Source: Rhyzopertha dominica
Lineage: Eukaryota; Arthropoda; Insecta; Coleoptera; Bostrichidae
Reading direction: 5' to 3'
NCBI GenBank assembly: GCA_025024175.1
Contig: QCXZ01000138.1
Location: forward strand, 52,609,092 to 52,673,091
DNA length: 64,000 nucleotides
Below are positions 37,401 to 49,925 of the stretch, piece by piece. Under the pieces are notes generated by a model. That model was not told the origin of the DNA, did no database searches, and worked only from the letters and a program-made list of their open reading frames with translations. Made by a program: the position numbers and the translations under genes. How positions within the stretch are numbered: the first letter of the stretch is position 1; each line of letters opens with the position of its first letter.

Positions 37401-38570
37401 AAGGCCATGTACTGTTTGGAGTATGTATGTAGGTAGCATTAATTGCCTGTGCTTAAGACGTCGTTCCTTTAAAGTAGAAGGTAGACAGGTACATAAAAGA
37501 CCATTTGTATAAAATGTACATAAAAGATATAGTTATTTAGTGCGTGATTTGAGAGTTTCACAGAAATATACAGCAAAAGCCTACTCCGAGTATCCATATT
37601 TCTCAAAAGCCTTTGACGCTGCTACGCTTATTTCTGTTCATCGTGACATTCTGCGGCCTAATATATTTTTAAAAACGATTCCACTCGACCCGTAGTATAG
37701 CGAACAAAACATAATTTATGTGCGATTCCCAAACCTCAAACTGCACCACAATGGATCGAGTTTATTATGAACTTGGAGTTTTCATTAAATAAAGACGTCA
37801 TATAAAGTAAAAATATCACGGCTTCATTCATCTGTTATGGGCCCATTGATCGTCGGAAGAGAAAGGCACAGCGAGATGCGAAAAAATGTCAGGAATCGTG
37901 GATAAATGGTTGTTTCTAGCATTGTGCGAGGGCGGCTGTTCACGGCCTCCTATGGGAATGCGCTGGGACATTAATCTTCATTTGTTACCAGCCACTTCAA
38001 CTGTTTACCTCATTGTTATCCTATTACGATACGTTCTGCGCCCATTAATGATAAACGGCCATAAAGTTTTTTTTTAAGGTCTGAGAACAGGACATTAAAA
38101 GTTTTACTTCTTGTCCCCTGAGGATTTTATTATCTGAAATTTGTTGAAATGCAGAACGTAAAACCAGGGAAGCGGAAAAATCTTTTCGCATTTATTTTGG
38201 AGCATATTTCCATATATTTCAAGAATTTAAGTTCGACTGAACCCTGTGAATTATTTCCACATTATGACTAAACTACCTGCCATAGTCTTGAAATGAAGAC
38301 TGCTATATGTGCATAGCGTACAAATAAATTATGCAGGTGTTCAACTTAAAAATCATCTACAAAAAATGTGTAAATTTATTTTTGTTCGACCAATGTATTT
38401 CAGATTATTTACCTAGGTACTTAGTTTTAGAACAGTATGTTATATTTACTGGTTGGCAAGCAAAAACGCGTCGATAAGTAATTACTTACTTAATTAGCTT
38501 ACTTAAAGTATACGAGGGTGAATGCTTTCAGCGTCCATAATATAAGATATTATCTCGGAAAGATCGCTGT
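37401..38570. other. Intergenic, possible conserved block 37640-38090
   Basis: No gene. The middle part is complex sequence with CATTAAT, TTAATGA and GATAAA-type cores that could be regulatory. The flanks are AT-rich. Confidence 0.25.
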
Positions 38571-40023
38571 CTCTTGAAAACACTGACAGATTGGCAACAT
38601 TTTGTGCTAACTATTATGTAGGAAAAACCAGTAGTTTTATCAAAAATTCTTCAAACTTCATTGATATTATAAAAGGTTTAAGTATTTCAGAAAGTGATAT
38701 TTTAGTTAGTTTTGACGTGGTTTCTTTATTTACGAAAGTACCCATCCCTGAAACAATCAAATCCAAGCTTAATAGCGATCCCCTAGGTGACGCAATAGCT
38801 ATATTATCTGAACATTGTTTAAAATCTACTTATTTCTTATGGAAAGATAATTTTTATGAACAAAAATCAGGTTGTGCAATGGGTTCACATCTAAGTCCTG
38901 TAGTAGCCAATATGCTTATGGAAAATTTTGAACAGTTAGCGATAAACAGTTTTCACTTTAATCCAAAATGTTGGTATAGCTACGTAGATGACACTTTTGT
39001 TATTTGATCCACGGTATAGAAGAGTTGGGTAGGTTTCTAAATCATTTGAACAGTCAAAATCCTGACATAAAATTTACTATGGAATTAGAAAGCAATGGTA
39101 GTTTACTTTCTTGGATGTCCAAATTTACAGAATAAACACTGGACAGTTAGGACACAAGGTTTACAGAAAACCAACACACACAGACAGATATTTACATGCC
39201 ACATCTCACCACCCTCCCTCTCAAAAGAATAGTCTTATAAGAACGTTATTTGTTAGAGCACAAAGGATCTCGGACGAAAGTTCTTTACAAAAAGAAATAT
39301 ATCATCTTAAATCAGCGCTAGTGAGAAATGGTTATAGCAATAAGAATGTTTGGTCAGTCTTTAATAAAAGTGCTCATCCAAATCAAGTAAATTCTCAGCC
39401 AGGACAAAGTAAATTGAAATTGAGTTTGCCTTATGTATATATGCTTAGAAAACACGATATTTAAGTTGTTGATAGTACATATAATAATTTAGATAAATGT
39501 TAAGTTCTGCTAAAGATAAAGTTCATTTAGAGAGTGAAGGTGTTTACAAAATTACTTGTTCTTGCGGCAAGTGTTACATAGGTCAAACTAAAAGAAAAGT
39601 AGGTACGCGTTTGAAAGAACACATACGTGCTACTAGGCTGCAACAGATAGATAAATCTTCCGCAGCTGAACACTCATATTTGACGTCTAATAAAAGAAGC
39701 TATATAAATTTGTATGAATACTAATAATTTTAATAGGAATTGTGGAAATTATGAGTTAGATGACATTTGGAAAGCTATTTTGTAGTTATCTTTTACCAAG
39801 TAGTTCGTGTATATCTAGTAGGTACGTAGATCCTTTTTCTTCTTTTTTATCAGGTTGGCACGTTATTTCTATGACGTCTCGCTACCTTGGTGATTTGTTT
39901 ATTTACTTTCAGAATNTTGTTCGAACTTGTGTCAGGCAAATATTGAGGTTCTTCGTCTTTGACAAAGATTACAGGTGTAATCGAAACGTCAGACTAGTAA
40001 CTTTCTGTCAGTGTTTTCAAGAG
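38571..40023 (+). mobile_element. Penelope-like element (family C) bounded by 19 bp inverted repeats
   Basis: CTCTTGAAAACACTGACAG at 38571-38589 is repeated exactly as its reverse complement at 40005-40023. Between them are RT blocks (LVSFDVVSLFTKVPIPETI, CAMGSHLSPVVANMLMENFE, YSYVDDTFVI in 38591-39007; HKVYRKPTHTDRYLHATSHH in 39111-39464) and a GIY-YIG endonuclease (39497-39724: GVYKITCSCGKCYIGQTKRK, RLKEHIRATR). A stop at 39007 and frameshifts inactivate it, and the RT N-terminus is missing. The sequence 39945-40000 (CTTTGACAAAGATTACAGGTG, then CGAAACGTCAGAC) resembles terminal parts of other Penelope-like elements. Confidence 0.85.
39497..39724 (+). pseudogene. GIY-YIG endonuclease domain of a Penelope-like element
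   Basis: 75 codons. GIY is present as GVY and YIG as CYIG, separated by KITCSCGK with the Cys pair typical of Penelope-type endonucleases. Downstream Arg and Glu candidates lie in GTRLKEHIRATR. It is open but cut off from the RT by a stop and frame changes. Confidence 0.75.
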
Positions 40024-40433
40024 TAAAGTAAGTTAAAGTAAGTAAATTTGTTGTGAAAATATACTCAATATTAATTATTTTGAATAGAACCCTCGAGATA
40101 GTTTACAGTAACTGCCAAAGATTTACAACTACTGTGTCTTTTTAACCTAAAATATCTACACTTTTAAGGGTTAAAAGAGAAGCCGAAAAGAATGATCGGT
40201 ATAACAGGCCACATCCTGCAGTTTTGAAATATTCTGAAATTTTCATTGGAAATACTTCGTACGTTTACCCACCATTTGAAAACAAAATTTGCCACACAAG
40301 TTGGTCAAAGTTCTACATAATTTTGAATTATTTGCACGTAATGAACATCTCCTTATTTGTAACAAAAATTGAGAATTGCAGTCAGCGTAGAAGATTTAGA
40401 AATACCAGTGGAATCATATAAGAAAATTTTTCT

Positions 40434-40676
40434 TCAGCCCATAAGTCTGTTATTAATTTTCGGTATCTTTGCACAAAATATGCTAGAAGAATTTTTGAAG
40501 TTATTATGCGTCTTTTCGTAACGTTCTTTAGATTTTTCAGGAATCACTGAATAACATTTTATATCCCAGACCTCTTCAGTATTTGAATTATTTTTGTTGT
40601 CTGTTGTTTTTTTTGCTTGTAGTTTGTTATTTTTATTAATTTTCAGAACCATTCCCCTCACCTCGCCTTTTTGCAC
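40434..40676 (-). mobile_element. Possible Crypton-like tyrosine recombinase fragment
   Basis: 80 codons with a Lys/Asn-rich start, then VIPEKSKERYEKTHNNFKNS. The PEKSxxRYExxxxxF pattern resembles the N-terminal core-binding region of insect Crypton-type tyrosine recombinases. No catalytic Arg/His/Tyr residues are in the fragment, so the call rests on one short motif. Confidence 0.3.
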
Positions 40677-42820
40677 GATTTGCTTTTGGACATATTCAAA
40701 GTTTTACTTACGTAGACTAAATAAATCATCTCCTTTGGTCAATCCACTCTGACCTACGACTAGTTTCGCCCTATTAAGACTTATCAGGTAGGGGTACAGA
40801 GTATTTATTTTGGTTTCTAAGTGGGAAACTGTATCATGTTCACCACAAAATTGTAACTGATTCTTTCCCGATCTTTTATTTCAGCGTCCCCGTATCTGAG
40901 AGTAAAATCTTTTAATGGTTCATTGATATTCAAGAGGGAATTGGCCAGAATACCACTATTACCGCGAGTGGACTGTTTCGATACACGATACACACGACTT
41001 GACGGACCGTTGCCATGCCTCAGACAAATCTATTGTTTTCACTTCTTAAACAAACCAATAAATAACGAGCTGCTTGTTAAGAGTGACGTCTCGACTGAGT
41101 TAAACGCACAGTTCTACACAGTACCAACCAAACGGAATTTACAGCGGAACGTTGCTATAACTGCTCGTTTTCTCACCTTGCTCGATGAAAATCAAGAATT
41201 AGAATCGATAGTTTGGGCTTTGTTGTCTTGACGCCGCTCCAATTAATGTAAATAAGTTGTTCCCCGATGGAATTGTGTTGCTATTTATATTGTTGCTCAT
41301 TATATTTCTACCCAACAAAATATTACACAGATGTGTAACTGCGTCCAAAGTTTGAAATTTATTATGCCAATGTTAATAGACTTGTTAGCTTACGTGAGAT
41401 TATTAATTACAAATATTATTGTACATTATAATATATACAATATATGTGAACCACTTTCCTTTCCCAATTTCTCATTTAAAGCATTATTCTGTAATTAAGA
41501 AAATTGAAAAGGGATTTATTTCGTATCCATTCAGGCTCAACTATGTTAGATATTTCTAATAGGAAATATAAGTTAAAGGTCTAAAAGGAACCAGAAATGT
41601 TAATTAATAAGTTAGAAGTTATGAAACGTAACCAGAAAACTTGGGAACAATTACGTCAAAGAAATGTGTTGAGTGCTAGTATTTGACCTCAGAGTTCTTA
41701 AAAAATGTCAGGCAAGCATTTGAGTCGTGCTTTCATGTTTGTATGGAGGTTAGTAGCAGCTATATTGAAAATTTAATCGATTATAATATGATGAAATTTC
41801 ACAAACATCTTTAATAAAAGGGTATTTTTGTTTTGCTAAAGGAATCTAAACGAATTTAAGTATTACAAACTATAACAAAAGAAGCTTTTTATAATGGCAA
41901 CTAGAGCATGTTCTGTTAGGTAATTAACATTCGCGATCGTATTTTTCCTCTACATCAGCCATAACTTATACGGTGTATGTGACCCATACAAAAAATTAAC
42001 CTTAAGACCTTCGAAATTCCAATCATAATGTGCAAGTTCACTTCAATATAAAATTTACCCAATGTTGGCAATAGATTATGCAAAATGCGCTCGAATTATT
42101 CCAAACGGAAAGCTTTGCTTACACTTTATTGGGCATACGTTGTAAATAAAAGGTCCCTCCAAGAATAATGGCAAGAGGTTAAATACATTAGACATAATCA
42201 AACAATTACTTTTGTTTCTGCGCTGACTATTTGCGTAGATAATGATCCAGTAATCAAAGGAAGTGACCAAGTAGAAAACGATAATTCGAATATAACTGGA
42301 AAATTAATTAAGGACAGTAAACAATATTCAAAACTGTTTGCCCCCATTGTATGCTAAATTCGAGCCAACAGTAATGTCGTTCCTTCTTGGAAATAATCGC
42401 TGATTTGAATTTAGCTGTTTTGTTGAAAGGCGTCGATGTTATTTATGTATCAAAGCGACTGTTTCAGAATTCATAGCCATAGTGTTACAAGTACGTAAAT
42501 ATAGACAGGTAAACAAAAAGAGTTGTAAATACCTGAATTAGATAGTAAGGGCAATTTCGAAAGATGGTTAAAGTATAATGTTTTGAATGTTTTTTGGCCC
42601 CTTTTGTTTACCATGTTGTAGGGTCTATAGAGTGCTGCTTCTAGCATCAGTAAATTATGATTTTTGATGCTGAGTGTGATGGTAGATGTCAAATTTGGAT
42701 TAGGGTTACGAGGCACATGCACCATGCTATTGACAGTATGGGTTTTGATTCAGTTTTTGATTTCTTGAGTCAAAGTTGACGAAATTTGATAACGAGCAAA
42801 AAATAATGAAATGTTTGATG
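40677..42820. other. Intergenic, nothing firm
   Basis: Includes a 102-codon plus frame at 40923-41231 in mixed-composition DNA (FKRELARIPLLPRVDCFDTR...). It has no recognised motif and is probably chance openness or non-coding conserved sequence. The remainder is AT-rich. Confidence 0.3.
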
Positions 42821-42829
42821 ATGATGGAG

Positions 42830-43410
42830 TTCTGTAGTAAAAAAAATCCGTAAGAATTTGGTTTATGTAGTTTACTGGCCATTCTGAAATTTGTGGAGAT
42901 TCGATAAGAGTTTGGCGTTTATCGATTTTGTTATAATCAAATTCCTTTTTTAAAATAACTTAAATTCTTCTTGCAACATTAATTTTTAGCACAGTTTCAA
43001 TTTTCTTGCGTAATTCTTTAATTGTCTACAACATTATATTTGTGTGCATCATAAATCATACGTCGTATTAAATTTTCGCGATCATTTTTGAAAACCCTCG
43101 ACCAAACAACGTCTTCTCTGGCCTAAATTCCATTTACAGCTATATTTCTCAGTCCCATTTCCTCTCTCTGTATTTTTGATGTGTTCATAAACATTAAAAA
43201 CCATTTGTTTAGCTTCAGATGGTAAATGATTTGAATTTTCGGGTACATTATTTTCAACATTATTGTCAAGAACATCTTCCGCCAGTTCGACTTCTTCAAC
43301 AACTTCTATGTTGATTTCACCTTGTAATTTTGTGTCAAGTGCCTTATTTATATTCTCAGTAATAAAACATAAGTACTTAGAACTTGGCACACCTTGACGG
43401 AGTTTGATTG
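42830..43410 (-). mobile_element. DDE-type transposon N-terminal fragment
   Basis: Minus frame 43390-43082 contains LPSEAKQMVFNVYEHIKN. The following broken frames read ENLIRRMIYDAHKYN and KKEFDYNKIDKRQTLIESPQI. The pattern (helix-turn-helix N-terminus, IRR..YDxHK, KxRQ.LIESP) resembles insect IS630/Tc1-related elements with long N-termini. The catalytic part is absent. Confidence 0.4.
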
Positions 43411-46360
43411 TTCATGTAATAATTAAAAATAAGTTAAAGAACAGTGTTATTCGTCTACTTTCAGATTATATTGCTACACCGAAAAACGGTGTTCTGCAAT
43501 CAAGCCAGGTGTACTAAAAGCTAATTAANTGAACTGTAAGGAACTGGCTAAACGAATAAGAGAAAACTGAAAGGGCCACAAAAACTGTATAAAAGTCCAA
43601 TGTAAATAATAAACACCAAATGACAACATTTTCAAGAAGTAGGTTCTACCTTTAGAGTGTTATTATTATTATGACAGCCTTCTATATTGAAATATTAGTT
43701 TTTTTGTCGAATTATGTATTGGTAATTAGTTTAAACAAAGTCAATCACCAGTTTTTTTAGATATTTTTATGATCAAACCACATTTCGTGTTATATCGGCT
43801 ATACAGTCAAAAATAATACCTCTTGCCTCTATATAAAAAGAAACAACTCTAAAGTAATTCTATGAGTATGTACAGAATTAAAAATCTAGGTGTGTGAAGT
43901 GTTATTTTTATTAAGCCTAAAAACGTACATTTTCAAACAAGTGTTTTTTGTAGCGGTCTCTGTTCCTTTTGCAACAATTACTGGATAATAAATGCCTAAG
44001 CAAATCCAAACTGTAACACAAACGGCACGATTACACATTCATCAGTTTCTTATCGAATTTGTTAACCTTGGGTGCCAGCAAAAGAAGTACTTCAACACCA
44101 ACTTGCACGACGTGATTTAAGAATGATATGCTCATTAGGGTCTGAGAAAGTCAACAGACCAAATCTTTATTGCTGCTATACCTAGCACAAATTATAACAA
44201 GTGTTAATTAAAAGGGATAGGCATTGTTGTCAGCTCTTTTATACCGGTGGCGTATTGCTAATAAAAACGATGCGAAAATTTATATTCACGTATCAGCTTG
44301 CATTGCAAGTAAACGCAAAAACCAAGGCGATGTTAATTAAAATGACTTGCCTTCTTGTTTTATTTAAGATGAATTAGAGGAAGTGTTCACTCTAACACCT
44401 AATAACAGGAGCAAAAAGTGTCTTAATTTCTTCTTGCACAAATGACTTTTAATTTTTTAATTTTGGTTTCGTCTTACTGTTAGCAGTAATTTTACCAACT
44501 AAAGTCTGTAATATAGAACCCTAATTGACGATTGGCCTCTCATTTTGTGATGTGTACCATAATTTTCTATACCAATTCTTCAAACAACAATGTCCCGTAA
44601 GCAGTACAATTACTGCCCTTAGGTGAGCCTTGGTTAATTGTAATTTTTTCTTCACCCAGGACTTAGTGAGTAACATGTCAACACCGAACAGTAGAACTTC
44701 CCAGTTTCTGCGGAACTATATCGTTCACTGATGGATTTATGTTCCCGTTGTGGTATTAAATCGCGCTATTAATTATAAACAATTTGCGCTGTGTGATTAA
44801 CATTGCCTCGGCGGTTTCTTGGAAAGGTGGAGCTGCCGAGACGACGTGTCAAATTACGAATATTTCACCGCTCGGATATTAGTCACGGGTAAATACCTAT
44901 ACAAAGAAATGTACCGACGGGAGCAAGTTTTGGGCGCAGTGTTTCAAGCTTTTTGAGTCGCCGACGAATGGAAATTGCCGACAAATTGGTTAAGAACGAG
45001 TTGACGAAGTTTACATTTGCTGTTGTTTTTTTTTTTTGGTGGCAATTTCGAGTTCCCGGTCGAAAATGCGAATTTGGGCGAAGGCAAGAAGGGAATTATT
45101 CTGAGAATGTGAAGACTGAAGAATTACATCAGCGCTTGATGCATTTGTCTTGTTGAGTCGGTTGACATCTTCTGTAATTTGAACAATAAAGGATTTAAAA
45201 GATAATTTTTATACCGTTCCTTTATGTTTTAGGAAACTATTGCCTGAATATGGATCTGATTATAAAAAGAATGGCTCCTGAGATGTTTTCTTCATTTGCT
45301 TTTACTTCGTTATGTGTTGTAAAGTTTGTAAAAATAAAATATTGTGGAATTCCTATCCTAAAAACACTACCTATACTATAGGGTATACCCACAAATTGGG
45401 GTGGATACAGGTGTCATTCCTTACGTACTTTTTGATTAGGACTTTAATGAATGCTTCTAACGGAGAAGACACCTTGATAGAAGGTGTATCCTTGACGAAA
45501 AGGATGATTTTATAGTTGTTCTTTAGGTACCATGTAATTATAGGTACCTACAGTTTAGGTACAATTGGATTAAAAAATCATGATTTTAATTGCGAAGATG
45601 AGATACTTACAGACGCTTGTCTGATGGCATTTTCTTGTTGTAAAATCATATTTTTACATTGCAATTATATAGAGATCACATAGAAAATGTGGCGTAGATT
45701 TTGAAGCTATTTAAGAATACAAGCTACATGAATGTGCTACTTTTCTAACTAATGTATTGTAAACTGAAGGATCGAAAAGGTACTAACCGTTTACTCTGGT
45801 ATAAAGGGAACTTGACTTTGTTGATTGTCCATTCTATATTGTGGTTCGATGAGCTTCACAGGAGCGAAACTTGAGTTCCGATATCATTACTGCAAAAGGA
45901 TTAATCAGCCTTTTATTCATACACATACAAACATATAAAAAAATAATGTAAAATTATAACAGTCTCTTCAAACATTTTAGAAAAACAATGAAATCATACA
46001 AATTGGTCATCATGACACTCTTACTTCTGACGAGTTATGGAGGGGTACAAAATAAACAACAGGAGTAAAAAGAACATAGTGTAAGAAGGGCTGGAAAACG
46101 GGGATAGTTGTTCCAAAATAAGGATACACAAAAAATGTGGGAATTATAGGTGAATTACACAGTAACTAAAAGAATGATTGAAGCACGATTAAGAGAAAAG
46201 TTAGGANCACATTTACATCAAGCATGAAGGGGGTNTACTTTATACTTACGATTAAANAAATGGNCTAAAATACAGGCAGAAAAAGAGGTAACACATCTAA
46301 AAATGTGGCATGAAAAGCTATGAAGAAAAGAGGTATAAAAAAGTGGATATATGGTTCTAG
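43411..46360. other. Intergenic; GC-richer block at 44720-45160
   Basis: No gene recognised. The block at 44720-45160 has complex composition with ATTAAT and TTAAAT cores and a 67-codon frame that looks accidental. Several N bases occur at 46207-46265. Confidence 0.3.
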
Positions 46361-46369
46361 TACTTGTTG

Positions 46370-46730
46370 TAAAAATTGAGGCACAGTCTTTTAAAAGAAA
46401 ACTAAGTATTCCATCTACACCACCAGTTGTTGAATTTTTCGAGTTCTTTAGTGCATTTCATTTTCGGTAAAGTGATTCTAGGAGACAAACGCTGAATAGA
46501 TTTTTGTTTTTAAGTTAAATGTAGGGTCGGAATGACGAAAAACACTATTAAAAAAGGCGCCAAAATAATTGACAATGTCTTGTGAATTTGAAATTTCACG
46601 ATCGTTAAAGCGCATGACGCCAGAAGTTCTTGTGTTTCCTTTGGGAACATTGGGAAGATTTGACGTTGATAAGGAATTTATACATATGTCCAAAGCCAGA
46701 TGATGCAAATCTTGTGTAACAAGTGGAGCA
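46370..46730 (-). mobile_element. Non-LTR retrotransposon fragment (linker and early RT)
   Basis: Minus frame 46708-46478 reads GVMRFNDREISNSQDIVNYF with AFFNSVF, the endonuclease-RT linker typical of I/jockey elements. In shifted frames it continues with a ...KELEKFNN / GGVDG-like block before RT motif 1. Short and broken. Confidence 0.6.
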
Positions 46731-48750
46731 AGTGCACTTTCTACAATACAGTGAGCGATTTTAGTTGATTTGATTTGAATAGGTAGTATTTAACTTACTC
46801 TGTATTTATATACATAGTTATATCGACAAATGTAATCCATTTCATCAATTTCCATTAACAGTGCCATCCTGCATAAACATCCACGCAGTTCATCTTTATA
46901 TAGGCATTTGCAATGCAGGAATTATGTTTCATTGCGACAACCGTTGCGACATTGAGCTCCATTAATCATGTTTTACATTAAGCATGGGTGTAATGAAATC
47001 AAACAGAATCGAAGATACTTCGTAAGCTGGCTTTTCCGGATCCAATCGGTCTGGCTACGACAATCAATACATCACAATTATGTTTATGTGTAGATGGCTA
47101 TGACCAGCGAACCATGTTGTCAGACCGAGTATTTAGTGGCAAGCAACATTATTTTGTTGAACGAAAACCGTAGAAGTGATCTCGAAGCATACGCTGCATC
47201 TCTGGTTGTTATTCCCTAAATTTCTAGAAAAAACTAATCAAAACTAATTAATTTGAGGGTGTTACTGCTTGTTTTAACTACCTATAAATATAAGTTCGTG
47301 AAAACTCGATTTGCAGGATTTTCCAAAAGTAGCAACGTCGCTTTCCAGACGATTAGTTCAGGTATAGCAGGAATGATATTAAGTGCAGTTTATTCTCTCA
47401 AACCTTCTGCAGTTGCTGTCCCATATAACTGTCGAAGCTAATTAGGGAATAAATCAAGGTACGGCTGCCAACTATCACGTTTAGATTGCAGTACACCTGG
47501 TTCGTAGCATGCCCAAGTCGCGATCGATTTGAGAACTGTGTATTCTGTAGGAGCAATTGCAAAGGATGCGTTGACAAATTTGATAAATTTCAACTAGAAG
47601 AAATAAAAAGTATAAATGTCTAGCATAGTTTGGTTGCCTTACAATGCATTCATATCCAGCTGGCCTGAGAAATCTTTAATATAAAAATGAATCTGGCATT
47701 CGTTGTTAGGTATTGTAGTTTCCTGTCTATAATTGTTCTTGTTTATTTTGGATTTGCAGAAAATTTAATTATTTGGTCTTAAACAGATAGCAAGCTTCAA
47801 TCATGCCCTTTTGTAGAAAACATAACTTGCGGTTGAGTGCTGTTTATTTTTTTTCGGTTATATGGATGAGATAAAAGTTAATAGTATCAATATAAAACGT
47901 AATCGCTTACTATAGACCCGTTCATAAATATAAATAACTGTTTTATGTAAATCGATTCTAAATTATATACATACAAAACATAAAGGTCATAAAAATATTT
48001 AATACTTCTTTTTATGAAATCATATTTGGAACAAACAGTATTTCCATAAAACTATGAATTTTTCATATCTGACATACTGTAAAAAAGGTTTCATTCTATA
48101 AAGGTATGAAAATATATTTCTTATTAAACAATGACCATATATCTTTTCGTACAGCTAAATAACAAAGTTGTATCACTGTGTTTGACTAGTATCACCACTA
48201 ACATTTTATGTCCGACGAGTCCCAAATGGAATGTGGTTTTTGGAAGCAGATGACGGATTTTTTAATTATCTGTACCTATATGTTAGTATTTTTTTTAATA
48301 TAAAAACGGAAATTAGCAGTCAGTTTCTATGAAGTGAAGTAAATTGATGAAAAATGCAGGAGTTCTGTACATAACTACTGATATTAAAATTGTATTCTAT
48401 TATGCCACCTACCATCTACATGCTCTACATGCTTTTGTTATGTTACGGAAAGTTATACTTTTTTCGCTATAATTTAGGAACGGATTCGCTAACAAAGGAA
48501 AGAGTTTTCCAATGCTAACAAATTTTCTACTTAAAGACATTTGTCTGAAAATTGCTCGACTAGAGCTTTATAATATTTTGGTCCTTTAATATTTAATTCT
48601 AACATGAGCTGCTATTTATTTAGTTTTGTATGAACTCTTTATAACGACCGTTCTTCGTGTTAATAAACTTTTTAACCTATCACCTATCATTAGAGGGGAG
48701 TATTTATGCATTTTCCACATATGCAGGGCGATTCATTAAGGGTACTGAGC
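46731..48750. other. Intergenic, nothing recognised
   Basis: AT-rich DNA on both strands without protein similarity, RNA gene or array that I can see. Confidence 0.4.
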
Positions 48751-48754
48751 AATC

Positions 48755-48793
<39 letters not shown>

Positions 48794-49925
48794 CTTTATT
48801 CCAACGGACCCAAAGGTCCATAGTGGACAATTCTACAAAAAGAAGATGGAAATCAATGTTCTAATACAAAAAAAAGGATAACACTACAGATAACTTAAAT
48901 ATAAATTTATACATTTATATGCTACAGAGCATGCAAACGAGCATCTAAAAAATTTATAATAGCCTTCTTAACACTATTTCCGCTGAAATTGCTGTCGAAA
49001 CTTAAATTAATCTCATTGTACAGACGAAAACTATACAACAGAGGAGAGTTAAGGTGATGGTAAGTGCTAGGTGTACAATAATAAAATGTATTTTGAGAGC
49101 GAGAGCTACATCTAGGACAAATTATAAATATTTCTTTGAGTAATATATGACTATTTACAGAACCATTTAGTATTTTCTGTAAAAATATCAAGCAATGCGT
49201 GTTACGCCTAGAAACCAATGAGCTCTCGCCGATCACCTCCAAGAGCTGCATCTGGTTACAATGTCTGACAGGATACGTATTAAACATTTTAAAAAACACA
49301 TATTTTGCAAATTTTCGAACAATATTTTCAATTAGGTTAATATAAACTTGATAGTAAGGTTTCCAGACAACTGAGCAATATTCCAACCTAGACCTGACCA
49401 GAGAGTAAAAAAGAAGCTTTAGACTAGATATATTTGTAAATTCTCCAGTATTCCTAAATATAAAACCAAGAGTCTTCATTGCAGAGTTTGTGATGTGCAG
49501 AATATGAGGAACAAATGTCAGACTGCTGTCGAATATTACGCCCAAATCAGACACTTGCGTGCACCTCTCTAAAACATGACCATTTATATTGTAAAGATAC
49601 GTTATCTTATTATTATTTCTAGTAAAAGACATTGTCTTACATTTGCTAATATTAATATCAAGCAAGTTTTTTTGGCACCATTGAGTCAACATGTCTAAAT
49701 CGCGCTGTAATTCCAAACAATCATCAACTCCTCGGACTACCGTAGCAATCTTTAAATCATCCGCGTAAATAAACGGTCTGCAAGATAGGCTGCACACAAC
49801 ATCATTATAGAACACAACAAAAAGTAGGGGTCCCAGATTTGAACCCTGTACAACACCACTGCCCACGAGGTACCCAGAAGACGCAAACCCACGGTATTCC
49901 ACATACTGTGTTCTATCTATTAGAA
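48755..49925 (-). mobile_element. 5'-truncated non-LTR retrotransposon with (TTA)n tail
   Basis: Reading the minus strand: an open 326-codon RT C-terminal half (49902-48922), a short 3' UTR, AATAAA, then a (TTA)n tail represented on the plus strand by (AAT)n at 48755-48793. A TTA/TAA-repeat tail instead of poly(A) is characteristic of I-type elements. The 5' end breaks off in RT block 4 at ~49925. Confidence 0.88.
48922..49902 (-). pseudogene. Non-LTR reverse transcriptase, C-terminal half (326 aa, open)
   Basis: GVVQGSNLGPLLFVVFYNDV (RT block 4), FIYADDLKIA (catalytic YADD intact), CQKNLLDINISKCKTMSFTR (block 6), VSDLGVIFDSSLTF (block 7), then the thumb with RSRLEYCSVVWKPYY and a C-terminal tail lacking RNase H. 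No internal stop, so it is the youngest non-LTR copy in the window. It is truncated at the N-terminus and lacks endonuclease and RT blocks 1-3. Confidence 0.88.

Noticed and set aside
40923..41231. 102-codon plus frame
   Set aside because: Composition and sequence do not resemble any known protein, and no splice or transcript signal supports it.
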